From NCBI RefSeq assembly GCF_018919395.1, contig NZ_JAHLME010000002.1:1023184-1087183 (forward strand): a stretch of DNA of 64,000 bases, read 5' to 3'. The position numbers and the translations under genes were made by a program. The DNA is from Geomonas azotofigens. Its GTDB lineage: Bacteria; Desulfobacterota; Desulfuromonadia; Geobacterales; Geobacteraceae. Positions 22,409 to 31,218 of the stretch are shown piece after piece; within the stretch, counting starts at the first letter, position 1; each line of letters opens with the position of its first letter. The notes under the pieces were generated by a model that saw only the letters and a list, made by a program, of their open reading frames with translations, was not told where the DNA came from and did not search any database.

Positions 22409-22808
22409 AACCCACCCTTTCGAACCAGGAACGGATCGTCATCTGCCCATCGAGTTTCAACCTTCCACCCAGCCGGGGGTGCCGGCCAGTGCGGAAGGGG
22501 AGCAAAGCTGCCAGAGCCGCCGCGTTTCCCTTCAACTGTGGCGACAGCGTGTCGATACGGTTTACAGGGGGCGACAGGGACCCCAACATACTCCCTGAGG
22601 ATGGATTTGTCAAAAAAAGATTTTTAATGTCTAATGGCAGGCGATAAAACAACAATACTGCCAAGCTCCCTTGTTTTCAAGCGGGTTGCCGTTATCATTA
22701 AACACTAACTCCGCGTATGCCTCGAACGTCGTTATAGAAAACATAACGAGGTGAAGGTTATTTCCCGCGCTGTCGGTAAAGATACATCTGGGTGAAAGGA
22801 GGGAGTCT
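22409..22808. other. Divergent intergenic region between ehrA and cbcS
   Basis: These 400 bases hold the promoters for ehrA (minus) and the cbc operon (plus). The right half (about 22600-22760) is AT-rich, unlike its surroundings. A perfect inverted repeat is listed separately. I see no gene; open frames here are short and without ribosome sites. Confidence 0.5.
22730..22748. promoter_or_regulatory. Inverted repeat CGTTAT-N7-ATAACG, candidate operator
   Basis: CGTTAT at 22730-22735 and ATAACG at 22743-22748 are perfectly complementary with a seven-base spacer, about 60 bases before the cbcS start. The arms and spacing fit a binding site of a dimeric regulator. The factor is unknown. Confidence 0.45.
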
Positions 22809-23285
22809 GTGAAGAATCATGTTTGGCGCCCGCTATTCGTGGTGCTGGCGGTAATCGCCCTGGTGCTGGTGGCGCGCAAGTTCCTGGTCCCCGCGGATTT
22901 CGGGGTCGGCGCCAGGGGGTACATGTACGGCTGGCACCGCGCCGGCAACGAGCAGCAGTGGAAGGACGTGAAGGTGAAGTACAAGACCGCGGCCTTTTGC
23001 AAGGATTGCCATCCCGACAAGTACGACGAGATGAAGGAGTCGCCGCACCGAAACATCAACTGCGAGAACTGTCACGGCCCCGCCCTGAACCATCCTGACG
23101 ATCCCCGGTCGCTGACCATCGACCGCAGCCGCGAGCTCTGTGCCCGCTGCCATACCCGCCTCCCCTACCCCAACAGCGGCCGCGGCGTCATGAAGGGGAT
23201 CGACCCCAAGACCCACAACGTCGGCCTGGACTGCGTCACCTGCCATTGGCCGCACGATCCCAGGAAGGAGGGGCACCAGAAATGA
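22809..23285 (+). CDS. cbcS: Tetraheme c-type cytochrome of a Cbc-type menaquinol oxidoreductase
   Basis: The protein has 158 residues with one N-terminal membrane span (about residues 9-25) and four haem motifs: CKDCH, CENCH, CARCH and CVTCH. It would be tethered to the outer face of the cytoplasmic membrane and pass electrons from the complex to periplasmic cytochromes. GTG is the start, with AAAGGAGGGAG eight bases upstream. The next gene begins in its stop codon (ATGA). Four haems followed by an FeS protein and an NrfD-like protein fits the Cbc4 type (cbcSTU) of Geobacter; I assign the symbol by that composition only. Confidence 0.75.
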   Translation: MKNHVWRPLFVVLAVIALVLVARKFLVPADFGVGARGYMYGWHRAGNEQQWKDVKVKYKTAAFCKDCHPDKYDEMKESPHRNINCENCHGPALNHPDDPRSLTIDRSRELCARCHTRLPYPNSGRGVMKGIDPKTHNVGLDCVTCHWPHDPRKEGHQK

Positions 23286-24064
23286 TTTCGAGACGATCCT
23301 TCTGCAAGAAATCCCTGCTCATAGCGGGCGGCCTGGCCATCCCCCTCTCCTGCCTGGAACTCTTCGATCCCAAGCGGCTCCTGGCCGAGAAGGATGAGAA
23401 GGGGCCGCGCTGGGTGTTCCTGGTCGATACCCGCAAATGCGTGGGGTGCGGCTTCTGCGTCAAGGGGTGCAAGGTGGAGAACGAGGTTCCCTACGATGCC
23501 AACGTGACCCGCACCTGGGTTGAGCGCTACGTGGTGACGAGCGACGGCAAGACCCACATCGACTCCCCCAAGGGGGCGCGCGACGGCTTTCCCAACAAGG
23601 GGATCGACATCGGCCACGGCAAGCTCGAGGAGATCAAGGACGACGACATCGAGAAGGCCTTCTTCGTGCCCAAGCTCTGCAACCAGTGCGACAACCCGCC
23701 CTGCGTCCAGGTCTGCCCGGTGGGCGCCACCTACCAGACCGCGGACGGGGTGGTGCTGGTCGACCGGAGCTGGTGCATCGGCTGCGGCTACTGCATCATG
23801 GGGTGCCCCTACGGGGTGCGCTTCTTCCATCCCGTGTTCCACGTCGCCGAGAAGTGCAATTTCTGCTACCACCGCATCACCAAGGGGATGCAGACCGCCT
23901 GCGTCGACAGCTGCGCCTTCGGGGCGCGCCGGGTGGGGAACCTGAGGGACCCCGAAGACCCGGTGACCAGGGTCATCATGACCGAGCGGGTCAACGTCCT
24001 CAAGGAGGAGTACGGCACCAAGCCGCAGGTCTTCTACCTCGGCCTTTCCAAGGAGGTGAAATAG
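23282..24064 (+). CDS. cbcT: Tat-exported iron-sulfur protein of the Cbc-type complex
   Basis: The 260-residue protein begins with a twin-arginine signal (MISRRSFCKKSLLIAGG), so it is folded with its cofactors in the cytoplasm before export. Four [4Fe-4S] motifs follow in DmsB/NrfC order: CVGCGFCVKGCK, CNQCDNPPCVQVCP, CIGCGYCIMGCP and CNFC with CVDSC. It should act as an electron wire between the membrane subunit and the tetraheme cytochrome. I set the start at ATG 23282 because of the ATGA overlap with cbcS; a longer upstream frame lacks a ribosome site. The symbol is tentative. Confidence 0.8.
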   Translation: MISRRSFCKKSLLIAGGLAIPLSCLELFDPKRLLAEKDEKGPRWVFLVDTRKCVGCGFCVKGCKVENEVPYDANVTRTWVERYVVTSDGKTHIDSPKGARDGFPNKGIDIGHGKLEEIKDDDIEKAFFVPKLCNQCDNPPCVQVCPVGATYQTADGVVLVDRSWCIGCGYCIMGCPYGVRFFHPVFHVAEKCNFCYHRITKGMQTACVDSCAFGARRVGNLRDPEDPVTRVIMTERVNVLKEEYGTKPQVFYLGLSKEVK

Positions 24065-24066
24065 CC

Positions 24067-25314
24067 ATGGTGCACGGAGAAGCCTGGACCATAAAGGAGT
24101 TTTTCACCTATCCCAACGAGTACATCTACTGGACCATCCAGATCGTCATGTACCCGTTCATGACCGGCCTCGTGGCCGGCGCCTTCGTACTCTCCTCGCT
24201 GTACCACGTCTTCGGCGTGAAGCAGTTGAAAGGGATCGCGCGCTTCTCGCTGGTGTTTTCTTTCGCGCTGCTGCCGGTTGCCATGCTGCCGCTTTTGATG
24301 CACCTGCAGCAGCCGCTGCGCGGCATCGAGGTGATGCTGACGCCACACTTCACCTCCGCCATCGCCGCGTTCGGCATCGTGTTCAGCACCTACGGCATGA
24401 TCGTCGCCTCTGAACTGTGGTTCGTGTTCCGCAAGCACTTCGTGGAGACCGCGCTCGCGCTGAAGGCGATCGACGGGCGCACGGCGCTGCAGCAGGGGTG
24501 GTATCTCTTGTTCAGCGTGCTGACGCTCGGGGCGTGGGACATCTCGCACGAGGCGCTCGAGGCCGACGAGCGGGCGGTGAAGAAGCTCGCCGGCGCCGGC
24601 ATCCCGGTCGCCTGCTTCCTGCACGGCTACGCCGGCTTCATTTTCGGCTCGGTCAAGGCGAACGCGCTCTGGATGACCCCGCTCATGCCGGTCATCTTCA
24701 TCTGCTCCGCCGTCGTTTCCGGCATCGCCCTCTGCATCCTGACCTACATCCTCACCATGGAGATACGAAAGCAACTCGCGCGGCGGCACAGGCTCGCCCA
24801 CCCAGAACTCCCCTCGATGGATGAGTTGAAGAGCGCCGAGGCCCACGTGGTGGCCATGACCTCGCGCTACCTGCTCATGTTCATGGTGGCGGCCATTACG
24901 CTGGAGCTGTTGGACCTGATCTTCAGGGGGTACACGGCGGTGAAATCGTGGGACATCCTGAGGAGCGTCATCTACGAGCGGGATTTCGTGAACATCTTCG
25001 TGGTGCAGTACGGGCTCGGGAACCTGGTCCCCTTCGTCCTGTTCCTGATCCCGGGGTTGACCATCCGCCGGGCCGTCGTAGGGACCATGCTGGTCTTGCT
25101 GGGCGTCTTCATGATGCGCTGGAACGTCGTCATCGGCGGTCAGGCCTTCTCCTCCTCCTTCTCGGGATTCATGCACTACGTCCTGCCGCTGTGGCCGGAC
25201 AGCATGGAAACGCTGAAGGAGGGATTGGTCGGCGCCCTGATCGTCGCCGGAGTCCCCTTCTGCTTCTTCTATCTCCTGAACAAGGTGATGCCGGTGTTCA
25301 AGGAGACGCACTGA
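24067..25314 (+). CDS. cbcU: NrfD/PsrC-like quinol-interacting membrane subunit
   Basis: The 415-residue protein has about ten hydrophobic segments and belongs to the NrfD/polysulfide-reductase membrane family, which oxidises menaquinol without haem. It starts at ATG 24067, two bases after cbcT. The first span starts near residue 20 (YIYWTIQIVMYPFMTGLVAG). Together the three genes form a membrane complex that would take electrons from menaquinol and give them to periplasmic cytochromes. No haem-ligand pattern is obvious. The symbol is tentative. Confidence 0.8.
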   Translation: MVHGEAWTIKEFFTYPNEYIYWTIQIVMYPFMTGLVAGAFVLSSLYHVFGVKQLKGIARFSLVFSFALLPVAMLPLLMHLQQPLRGIEVMLTPHFTSAIAAFGIVFSTYGMIVASELWFVFRKHFVETALALKAIDGRTALQQGWYLLFSVLTLGAWDISHEALEADERAVKKLAGAGIPVACFLHGYAGFIFGSVKANALWMTPLMPVIFICSAVVSGIALCILTYILTMEIRKQLARRHRLAHPELPSMDELKSAEAHVVAMTSRYLLMFMVAAITLELLDLIFRGYTAVKSWDILRSVIYERDFVNIFVVQYGLGNLVPFVLFLIPGLTIRRAVVGTMLVLLGVFMMRWNVVIGGQAFSSSFSGFMHYVLPLWPDSMETLKEGLVGALIVAGVPFCFFYLLNKVMPVFKETH

Positions 25315-25318
25315 GCCT

Positions 25319-25362
25319 CGGCTCCCCTCGCCCCTGGGAGAGGGGCCGGGGGTGAGGGTAAG
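25319..25362. repeat. GC-rich palindrome between convergent cbcU and ehrA2
   Basis: CCCCTCGCCCC, CTGGGAGAGGGGC and GGGGGTGAGGG form overlapping inverted arms. It could stop transcription from both sides, but there is no T-run. It belongs to the same style of repeat as those at 4.75, 28.3 and 39.0 kb. Confidence 0.45.
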
Positions 25363-25424
25363 GGTGCAGCAACGGGGGAACCCGGGACTTCACCGTGAAC
25401 GCAGGCAACCCAACCGGATCCCCC

Positions 25425-27428
25425 CTAGTACCCGCTGGTGATGGCGAGCAGCAGCACCAGGGTCACGAAGGTGTAGAAGATGTAGATGTTCAGCTTGCCG
25501 TGCTGCAGGCGCCGCACCGGCTGGGCCTTCTCGAACAGGTACTCGAGAAACGGCAGATACCCCTTTTCCAGCACCGTCTCCGGCAGGTGACTCTCATGGC
25601 TTGAGTGCCCCGGGAAAAGCCCCTCAACCTCGCACCGGTGCCGCTCGGGACGGAGCAGCAGCGCGAACCACCCCACGACCGTGGCGCCGAACGATGAGGC
25701 GGAGTACTGCATCCGCGGCGTGGGCCTTAGGTAGCCGCAGCCCCAGGTGGGCGCCACCGCCACCGGGAGACGGGCGGCGCGCTTGGCGAAGAAGAGCCAG
25801 AGCAGGGCCAGCAGCAGGAGCAACCCCACCCCGACGATCGAGATCCAGGCGAAGGGAACCAGGCCGGCTATCCCGTGCGCGGCCAGCGACTGGCGGTAGT
25901 CCACCAGGGCTTCGTTGAGAATCCCCCCAAACAGCCCCGGCGCCAACCCGATGACGGCGCAGCATGAGGCGAGGACGGCCATGGGAACCAGCATCCCGAC
26001 TCCCGCCTCATGCCCGGCCTCGTGCTCAGGCGAGCGCGGCGCCCCCAGGAAGACCACCCCGTAGACCTTCACGAAACAGGCCACCGCCAGCCCACCCACC
26101 AACGCCAGCACCGGCGCCGCCAAGGCGGGGAGCGACGGCCCCAGGCCGACCGCGGCGCCGATGGAGTTGAAGGCGCCGAGGTAGATCATCAGCTCGCTGA
26201 CGAAGCCGTTCAGGGGGGGGAGCCCGCAGATGGCGACCGCTCCGGCCAGGAAAAAGAGGGCCGTTTTCGGCATCCGGCGCCCCACGCCACCCAAGAGGTC
26301 GATCTCCCTGGTGCCGGTGGCATGGATCACGGAACCGGCGGAGAGAAAGAGCAGCGCCTTGAACAGCGCGTGATTGATCACGTGCAGCAGCGCCCCCGCC
26401 GCCCCGAGCGCGATGAGCGCCTCCCACCCCTGGTTCGCACCGATGAGCGCCATGCCGAGCCCCATGAGGATGATGCCGATGTTCTCGATACTGTGGTAGG
26501 CCAAAAGCCTCTTCAGGTCGTGCTGCCCGATGGCGTAGGCGACACCGAGGACTGCGGAGATACTTCCCAGCACCAGGACCATCCCGCCCCACCATAGCGG
26601 CGGATCGGCGAAGGCGGAGAATACCCGCATCATGCCGTAGATACCGGTCTTCAGCACCACCCCCGAGAGGATCGCGGAAACGTGGCTGGGGGCATTGGCG
26701 TGCGCCGAGGGGAGCCAGATGTGCAGCGGCATCATGCCGGCCTTCATCCCGAAGCCGAACAGGGCGGTGAGGAAGATGGCTGTGGCGAGTGGCCCCGCTG
26801 CGGGGAGGGAGCCTTGCGCCGGGAAAAGGTAGGCACCGGTCGCGGCGTTGAGGAGAGAGAAGGTGGCGAAAAGAGCCAAGGCGCCAAGGTGCGCGGTGAT
26901 CAGGTAAAGCACGCCCGCCTCACGCACCTGCGGCTTTTCGTCCTCGGTGGTGAGGGCGAAATAGGCGGAGAAGGCCATGACCTCCCAGGCCATCAGGAAG
27001 AGCAGGGTGCTCCTCGCCACCAGCACCATGGTGAGGGCCGCGGACAGGAGCCCCAGGAAGAACGCAAGCTTGCCGCCGTGCCCGGGGTGCCGCGCCACGG
27101 GCCAGTAGCCGGCGCCGTAGACCGCGCAACAGCCGGTCACGATGAGAATGGGGAGTAAAAACAGGGCGGAAAGCGCGTCGACGCCGATCTCCAGCCCGCC
27201 GAAGGGGAGCCCGGAAGGAAGGAACCATGTGCCGGCGACGGGAAGGAAAACGGCGCCGAGGGCGCCGGCGCAGCCGGCAAGGGAAGCCGCCACCATGAGT
27301 GCGACACCGGCGCGCTGCGCGACGCTCGACCCGGGACGCAGCAGCAGCGGCACTCCGGAGGCGGCCTGGCAGCAAACGGCGAGCAACAGCAGTCCAAGAG
27401 AGGTCGCAGGCTCGCCGGAGAAGGTCAT
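25425..27428 (-). CDS. Second EhrA/HyfB-like antiporter subunit
   Basis: The 667-residue membrane protein is a paralogue of ehrA: the central GFGMKAGMMPLHIW and LPSAHANAPSHVSAILSG match it almost residue for residue, as does the C-terminal RRLQHGKLNIYIFYTFVTL. It keeps the lysine and histidines of ion-moving subunits. It is two bases after the HTH-PTS-IIA gene and starts after AGAGGAG, so the two are one operon. No other ehr genes are duplicated here. It may be an alternative ion-pumping subunit that replaces EhrA or adds to the complex. Confidence 0.85.
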   Translation of the reverse strand: MTFSGEPATSLGLLLLAVCCQAASGVPLLLRPGSSVAQRAGVALMVAASLAGCAGALGAVFLPVAGTWFLPSGLPFGGLEIGVDALSALFLLPILIVTGCCAVYGAGYWPVARHPGHGGKLAFFLGLLSAALTMVLVARSTLLFLMAWEVMAFSAYFALTTEDEKPQVREAGVLYLITAHLGALALFATFSLLNAATGAYLFPAQGSLPAAGPLATAIFLTALFGFGMKAGMMPLHIWLPSAHANAPSHVSAILSGVVLKTGIYGMMRVFSAFADPPLWWGGMVLVLGSISAVLGVAYAIGQHDLKRLLAYHSIENIGIILMGLGMALIGANQGWEALIALGAAGALLHVINHALFKALLFLSAGSVIHATGTREIDLLGGVGRRMPKTALFFLAGAVAICGLPPLNGFVSELMIYLGAFNSIGAAVGLGPSLPALAAPVLALVGGLAVACFVKVYGVVFLGAPRSPEHEAGHEAGVGMLVPMAVLASCCAVIGLAPGLFGGILNEALVDYRQSLAAHGIAGLVPFAWISIVGVGLLLLLALLWLFFAKRAARLPVAVAPTWGCGYLRPTPRMQYSASSFGATVVGWFALLLRPERHRCEVEGLFPGHSSHESHLPETVLEKGYLPFLEYLFEKAQPVRRLQHGKLNIYIFYTFVTLVLLLAITSGY

Positions 27429-27430
27429 CG

Positions 27431-28108
27431 TCAGCTCCTCTTGCCGCGCTCGCAGCGTCGGGCGGCGTCCATGACGGCCGCGGGATCACAGGCGTTGTTG
27501 AGGGTGGCCCGGAATCCCTGGTCGTGCAGGGCGTAGGCGAGCCGGGACAGGAGGTGCAGGTGCACCTTCACGGTGGGGCTGGTGATCAAAAACAGGATGC
27601 GCACCGGGATGCCGTCCAGCGCGCCGAAGTCGATCGGGTGCTCCAGGAAGCAGAGGGATACCGCGGGCTTGGGCTTGGTCTGCAGCAGGATCGGGTTACG
27701 GACGTGGGGGATGGCGATGCCGTCGCCGACGGCGGTGGTGCCGAGCGCCTCGCGGGCCAGGAGCACCTGGAGCAGGAACTCGGGGTCCACCTGCGGCGGG
27801 AGCTGCAGCAGGTTCACCACGTTGCGCAGCACCGAGAGCTTGTCGTCGCCGGGGACGCCGCAGTGGATGCCGCCGGCCTCCAGCGCCTGGGCCAGGGAGG
27901 GAAGGTCCAGGTCCGCCTGCACCGCCTCGAACAGCTCGGGGGGCACCTTGATGTGGTGCTCGGTGGCCCACTCCAGGAGGTCGACCCGGTTGATCTGGTA
28001 GGTGCCGTGCACCAGGGTCGCGGGGAGCTTTTCCTTCTTGATCCACTTGACGACCGTGCTCTCGTCCTGGTGCAGCAGCGCGGCCACCTCTGAAGCCTTC
28101 ATCAACAT
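27431..28108 (-). CDS. HTH-PTS EIIA(Fru/Ntr) fusion, putative regulator
   Basis: The 225-residue protein has an excisionase/MerR-type helix-turn-helix in its first 50 residues (SEVAALLHQDESTVVKWI) and a PTS EIIA domain of the fructose/nitrogen type from about 75. The phospho-acceptor histidine is His135 in GIAIPHVRNP. EIIA domains of this type are usually regulators in bacteria without a full sugar PTS. Fusion to a DNA-binding domain suggests a phosphorylation-controlled transcription factor. It is the first gene before the second ehrA-like gene, and could control the ehr/cbc region. Confidence 0.8.
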   Translation of the reverse strand: MLMKASEVAALLHQDESTVVKWIKKEKLPATLVHGTYQINRVDLLEWATEHHIKVPPELFEAVQADLDLPSLAQALEAGGIHCGVPGDDKLSVLRNVVNLLQLPPQVDPEFLLQVLLAREALGTTAVGDGIAIPHVRNPILLQTKPKPAVSLCFLEHPIDFGALDGIPVRILFLITSPTVKVHLHLLSRLAYALHDQGFRATLNNACDPAAVMDAARRCERGKRS

Positions 28109-28343
28109 CGACTGTTACCCCCATGGCTGAACAGGGAAAGGTATAGCACCGTTAAGATGAAGATGCAACGCCGTTAATCTTGAAAAAGCGAATCGTACCG
28201 CCCGTTTGGCGGGCCGGCTCGACAAGGAAGAAGGTTCTACGGCAAATCTCGGGGCAACGGAAAATTTAGCACGAGGCACAACAGCTGAAGCCGCGTCCTC
28301 CCCTTTGCGAAGGGGAGACAGAGGGGATTGCCTTTGGTTGCAG
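28109..28343. other. Intergenic region with GC-rich hairpin
   Basis: No gene is supported. The stretch contains an inverted repeat CTCCCCTTTGCG/AAGGGGAG (about 28297-28318), of the dispersed G/C-rich type, and presumably the promoter of the HTH-PTS gene on its left side. Confidence 0.4.
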
Positions 28344-28376
28344 AAAAAAAGCCCCCGGAGCATTCCGGGGGCCTTT
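28344..28376 (-). terminator. Intrinsic terminator of imcH
   Basis: On the minus strand GGCCCCCGGA and TCCGGGGGC form a strong stem with a short loop, followed by TTTTTTT. It starts about ten bases after the imcH stop. Confidence 0.85.
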
Positions 28377-28387
28377 CGTTGCCGCTG

Positions 28388-29914
28388 TTACTTCTTGGCG
28401 TGCTTCTCGCCGCCGGGGACGTCCTGGCCGCCCGCCGAGTGGCAGTCGCTGCAGTTCGCCTTGAAGAGCTCGTCGCCGATGTCGACCGGGTGGACGAACT
28501 GTCTCACCGGTGGGCTGTTCGCCGGGATGTTCTCCTGCTTCTGCCCCAGCACGGTGTGGCACATGTTGCAGTCCTTGGAGATGACCTTGCCCGCCGCGGT
28601 CTTATGCTTGCCGTCGTGGCAGCGGAAGCACCCCGGGGTGTAGAAGTGCCCGATGTGGTTCGGGTAGGTATTCCAGGAGATCTTCATGGCCGGGAAGAAG
28701 TTCCTGTTGTAGATGTCCTGCACCACGGTGACGGCATGGGTGATTTCTTTCGCCTTGGCCTTGGCCACCTCCGGGTAGTTCTTGTTGTAGTACTCGGAGA
28801 GCTCCTTGGCGATGGTCGCCTTGGCCTCTTCCTTGTTCTTGTAGGGCCTGGTCAGTACCTCCACCGCGGTCTTCTTCAGGTACGGCAGCCCCTGGTCGAT
28901 ACGCTTGGCGGCGAAGGCCTCGTCCATCTCCACGCCCGGGGAGCGGTAGACGTGAGCCGGCCTGTTGTGGCAATCGAGGCAGTCCATGACCCGCTTCTGG
29001 GCCTTGGCGACGTCCGCCTTGCTGAGCGGCTTCTCGGTGTCCATGTACTCGGTCACCGTGCCGTCCTTCTCCTTGACCGCGATGTACGGGATGCTCATGC
29101 GCTGCCTGTCCAGGGCGATGTAGGAGACCTCCTGGCCGATGTGCCAGTGGATGCCCCTGTGGTGCTCGCTCTTCGGGGTCCCGCCGATGTTGATCAGCAT
29201 GTTGATCTCACGCGGGGTGTTCTCCTCGTTGGGAGCGTAGTGGTAGAACACCTTCTGGCGCCCGGCGTAGAATTTCTCCGGCCAGTGGCAGTGCTCGCAG
29301 GTGTCGCGCGCCGGGCGGAGGTTGTCGATCGGCGTCTCGATGGTTTCGGGATAGGTGTGGGTGGCAACGGCGTAGAGCTGCCTCATGCCCGAGATCTTGG
29401 CCTTGACGTACCAGGCGGCGCCGGGGCCGACGTGGCACTCGACGCATTTCACCTTGGCGTGCGGGGAGTTGGCCCAGGCGACGTGCTCGGGCTCCATGAC
29501 CTGGTGGCAGAGCTCGCCGCAGAAGGTGGTCGACTCGGTGAACTCGTACCCTTTCAGGGAGGCCACGGAGACGATGAGCACGAAGCCGATGCTGGCGATG
29601 ACGAAGAAGAGGAACAGATGGCGCTTGTGCGCGTCGTTGAAGTCCACCCGCGGGAACGGGGGGATCTCCTCGTCGGGATGCCTGCGCCTCTTCTCCCGTA
29701 CGATGTAGGCGCCCAGCGGGACCAGGATGAGGCCCACGATAAGCATGCCCGGGAAGAGGAAGTAGGTCATCAGGCCGAGGTACGGTTTTTCGACGCCGGT
29801 GATCCCCTCGTAGGAGAGGAAGCCGATGATCAGGCCCGTCGCGGTGACGGCCAGGATCATGCCGACCAGACTGACCAGGTTCCAGGCGTAGCCGGCATAC
29901 TTTCTTAATGCCAT
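28388..29914 (-). CDS. imcH: Inner-membrane seven-haem cytochrome, ImcH-like
   Basis: The 508-residue protein has three N-terminal membrane spans (about 11-33, 51-72, 99-119) followed by a periplasmic NapC/NirT-like domain with seven haem sites. The first is an unusual CX3CH (CGELCH, residues 132-137); the others are CVECH, CEHCH, CLDCH, CFRCH, CNMCH and CSDCH. This is the layout of Geobacter ImcH, which passes electrons from menaquinol to high-potential acceptors. I chose the ATG of MALRKYAGY, preceded by GGAGACG; a GTG at 29950 would add 12 residues. It has its own terminator. Confidence 0.85.
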   Translation of the reverse strand: MALRKYAGYAWNLVSLVGMILAVTATGLIIGFLSYEGITGVEKPYLGLMTYFLFPGMLIVGLILVPLGAYIVREKRRRHPDEEIPPFPRVDFNDAHKRHLFLFFVIASIGFVLIVSVASLKGYEFTESTTFCGELCHQVMEPEHVAWANSPHAKVKCVECHVGPGAAWYVKAKISGMRQLYAVATHTYPETIETPIDNLRPARDTCEHCHWPEKFYAGRQKVFYHYAPNEENTPREINMLINIGGTPKSEHHRGIHWHIGQEVSYIALDRQRMSIPYIAVKEKDGTVTEYMDTEKPLSKADVAKAQKRVMDCLDCHNRPAHVYRSPGVEMDEAFAAKRIDQGLPYLKKTAVEVLTRPYKNKEEAKATIAKELSEYYNKNYPEVAKAKAKEITHAVTVVQDIYNRNFFPAMKISWNTYPNHIGHFYTPGCFRCHDGKHKTAAGKVISKDCNMCHTVLGQKQENIPANSPPVRQFVHPVDIGDELFKANCSDCHSAGGQDVPGGEKHAKK

Positions 29915-29964
29915 AGTGTCGTCTCCTTGCGTGTTTACGTATGGTTCCACGAAAATAGGGCAGA

Positions 29965-29993
29965 ACCTTACTATCCGACATGACTTATGTCAA
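29965..29993 (-). promoter_or_regulatory. Candidate imcH promoter
   Basis: A perfect -35 box TTGACA lies at 29993-29988 on the minus strand, right after a run of T. The -10 at a 17-base spacing is weak (TAAGGT), so an activator may be needed. The stretch up to era (29994-30181) is AT-rich, with no gene. Confidence 0.35.
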
Positions 29994-30181
29994 AAAAAAC
30001 TATGTTAATGTATACGCGATTATTTAAAACAGCTGTCTACGAAAAACCCACAGAAATAACTAGAGAAAAGAAGCCACCCCGGGGACCCGCACTCCAAAAA
30101 TAAAAAACGTTGTTATACTATCAAACAAACTTATACCATGCAAGCAATTACTCATGAGGAGCCCCGGAACGCTCCCCACCG

Positions 30182-31078
30182 TCACGACTCGTAGCCGAAC
30201 TCCTTGAGCATGCGGCTGTTGTCGCTCCACTCGCCGCTCACCCGCACGAACAGCTCCAGGAACACCTTGGTGTCCAAGAGACGCTCGATCTCCTGGCGCG
30301 CCTGGGTACCGATCTTCTTGAGCATCTCCCCCTTGCGGCCGATGATGATCCCTTTCTGCGAGTCGCGTTCGACGTTGATGGTGGCCTGGATCGCCACCAC
30401 GCCGGTCTCCCGCTCCTTGAAGCTGTCCACCACCACCGCCGTCGAATAGGGAACCTCGTCGCGGGTCAACCGGAAGATCTTCTCGCGGATGATCTCGGCC
30501 ACGATGAAGCGCTCCGGGACGTCGGTGAGGATATCGTCCGGGAAGTAGCAGGGCCCTTCGGGCAACAGCCCGTGCACCAGCTGCACCAGTTGCTCGACGC
30601 CGTCGCCGGAAGCCGCGGAGACCGGGATGATCTCCTTGAAGGGGTAGGTCTCCCCGTAGGCCGCCATGCGCCCCAGCAGGTCACCCTTGGGAATGAGGTC
30701 GATCTTGTTCAGCACCAGGATCACCGGGGCCTCGACGCCGGAGAGGACCTCCTTGATCATGGCCGCCTCCTTCTCGGGATCGAAGGCGCCGTCCACGAGG
30801 AACAGGATCAGGTCCACCCCCTGCACCGAGGAGAGGGCCTCCTCGACCATGAACTTGTTCAGGCGGGTCTTGGCGCGGTGGATCCCCGGGGTGTCCAGGA
30901 AGACGATCTGTCCCCCCGGCACGTTGTGGATCCCCTTGATCTGGTTGCGGGTGGTCTGCGGCTTGTCCGAGGTGATCATCAGCTTCTCACCCAGGATGCG
31001 GTTCAGCAGCGTGGATTTCCCGACGTTCGGCCGTCCCACGATGGAGACGAAACCGGAACGGAATATCTTTTCAGACAT
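30182..31078 (-). CDS. era: GTPase Era
   Basis: Era is a cytoplasmic GTPase that binds the 3' end of 16S rRNA and helps 30S assembly. The 298-residue protein has G1 GRPNVGKST (16-24), G2/G3 with DTPGIH, and G4 NKID, followed by a C-terminal KH RNA-binding domain ([17 protein letters not shown]). Length is usual. The order rnc, radical SAM gene, era on one strand keeps the rnc-era pairing known in many bacteria. Confidence 0.96.
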   Translation of the reverse strand: MSEKIFRSGFVSIVGRPNVGKSTLLNRILGEKLMITSDKPQTTRNQIKGIHNVPGGQIVFLDTPGIHRAKTRLNKFMVEEALSSVQGVDLILFLVDGAFDPEKEAAMIKEVLSGVEAPVILVLNKIDLIPKGDLLGRMAAYGETYPFKEIIPVSAASGDGVEQLVQLVHGLLPEGPCYFPDDILTDVPERFIVAEIIREKIFRLTRDEVPYSTAVVVDSFKERETGVVAIQATINVERDSQKGIIIGRKGEMLKKIGTQARQEIERLLDTKVFLELFVRVSGEWSDNSRMLKEFGYES

Positions 31079-31218
31079 CTTCGTAATGCCCTCCTGGCTC
31101 TTGTTGCGGTAATCGAAGCGTTACAACATACGGGAATTGGTACGGCAAGGAAAGCGTTCTTTGCACCGGTACCGGTGTAAGGCGCACCGACACAGTATAC
31201 CTCGAACCGGCGTTCTGC

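Noticed and set aside
22409..22600. Possible riboswitch upstream of ehrA
   Set aside because: No match to cobalamin, GEMM, Moco or glycine core blocks was found by eye.
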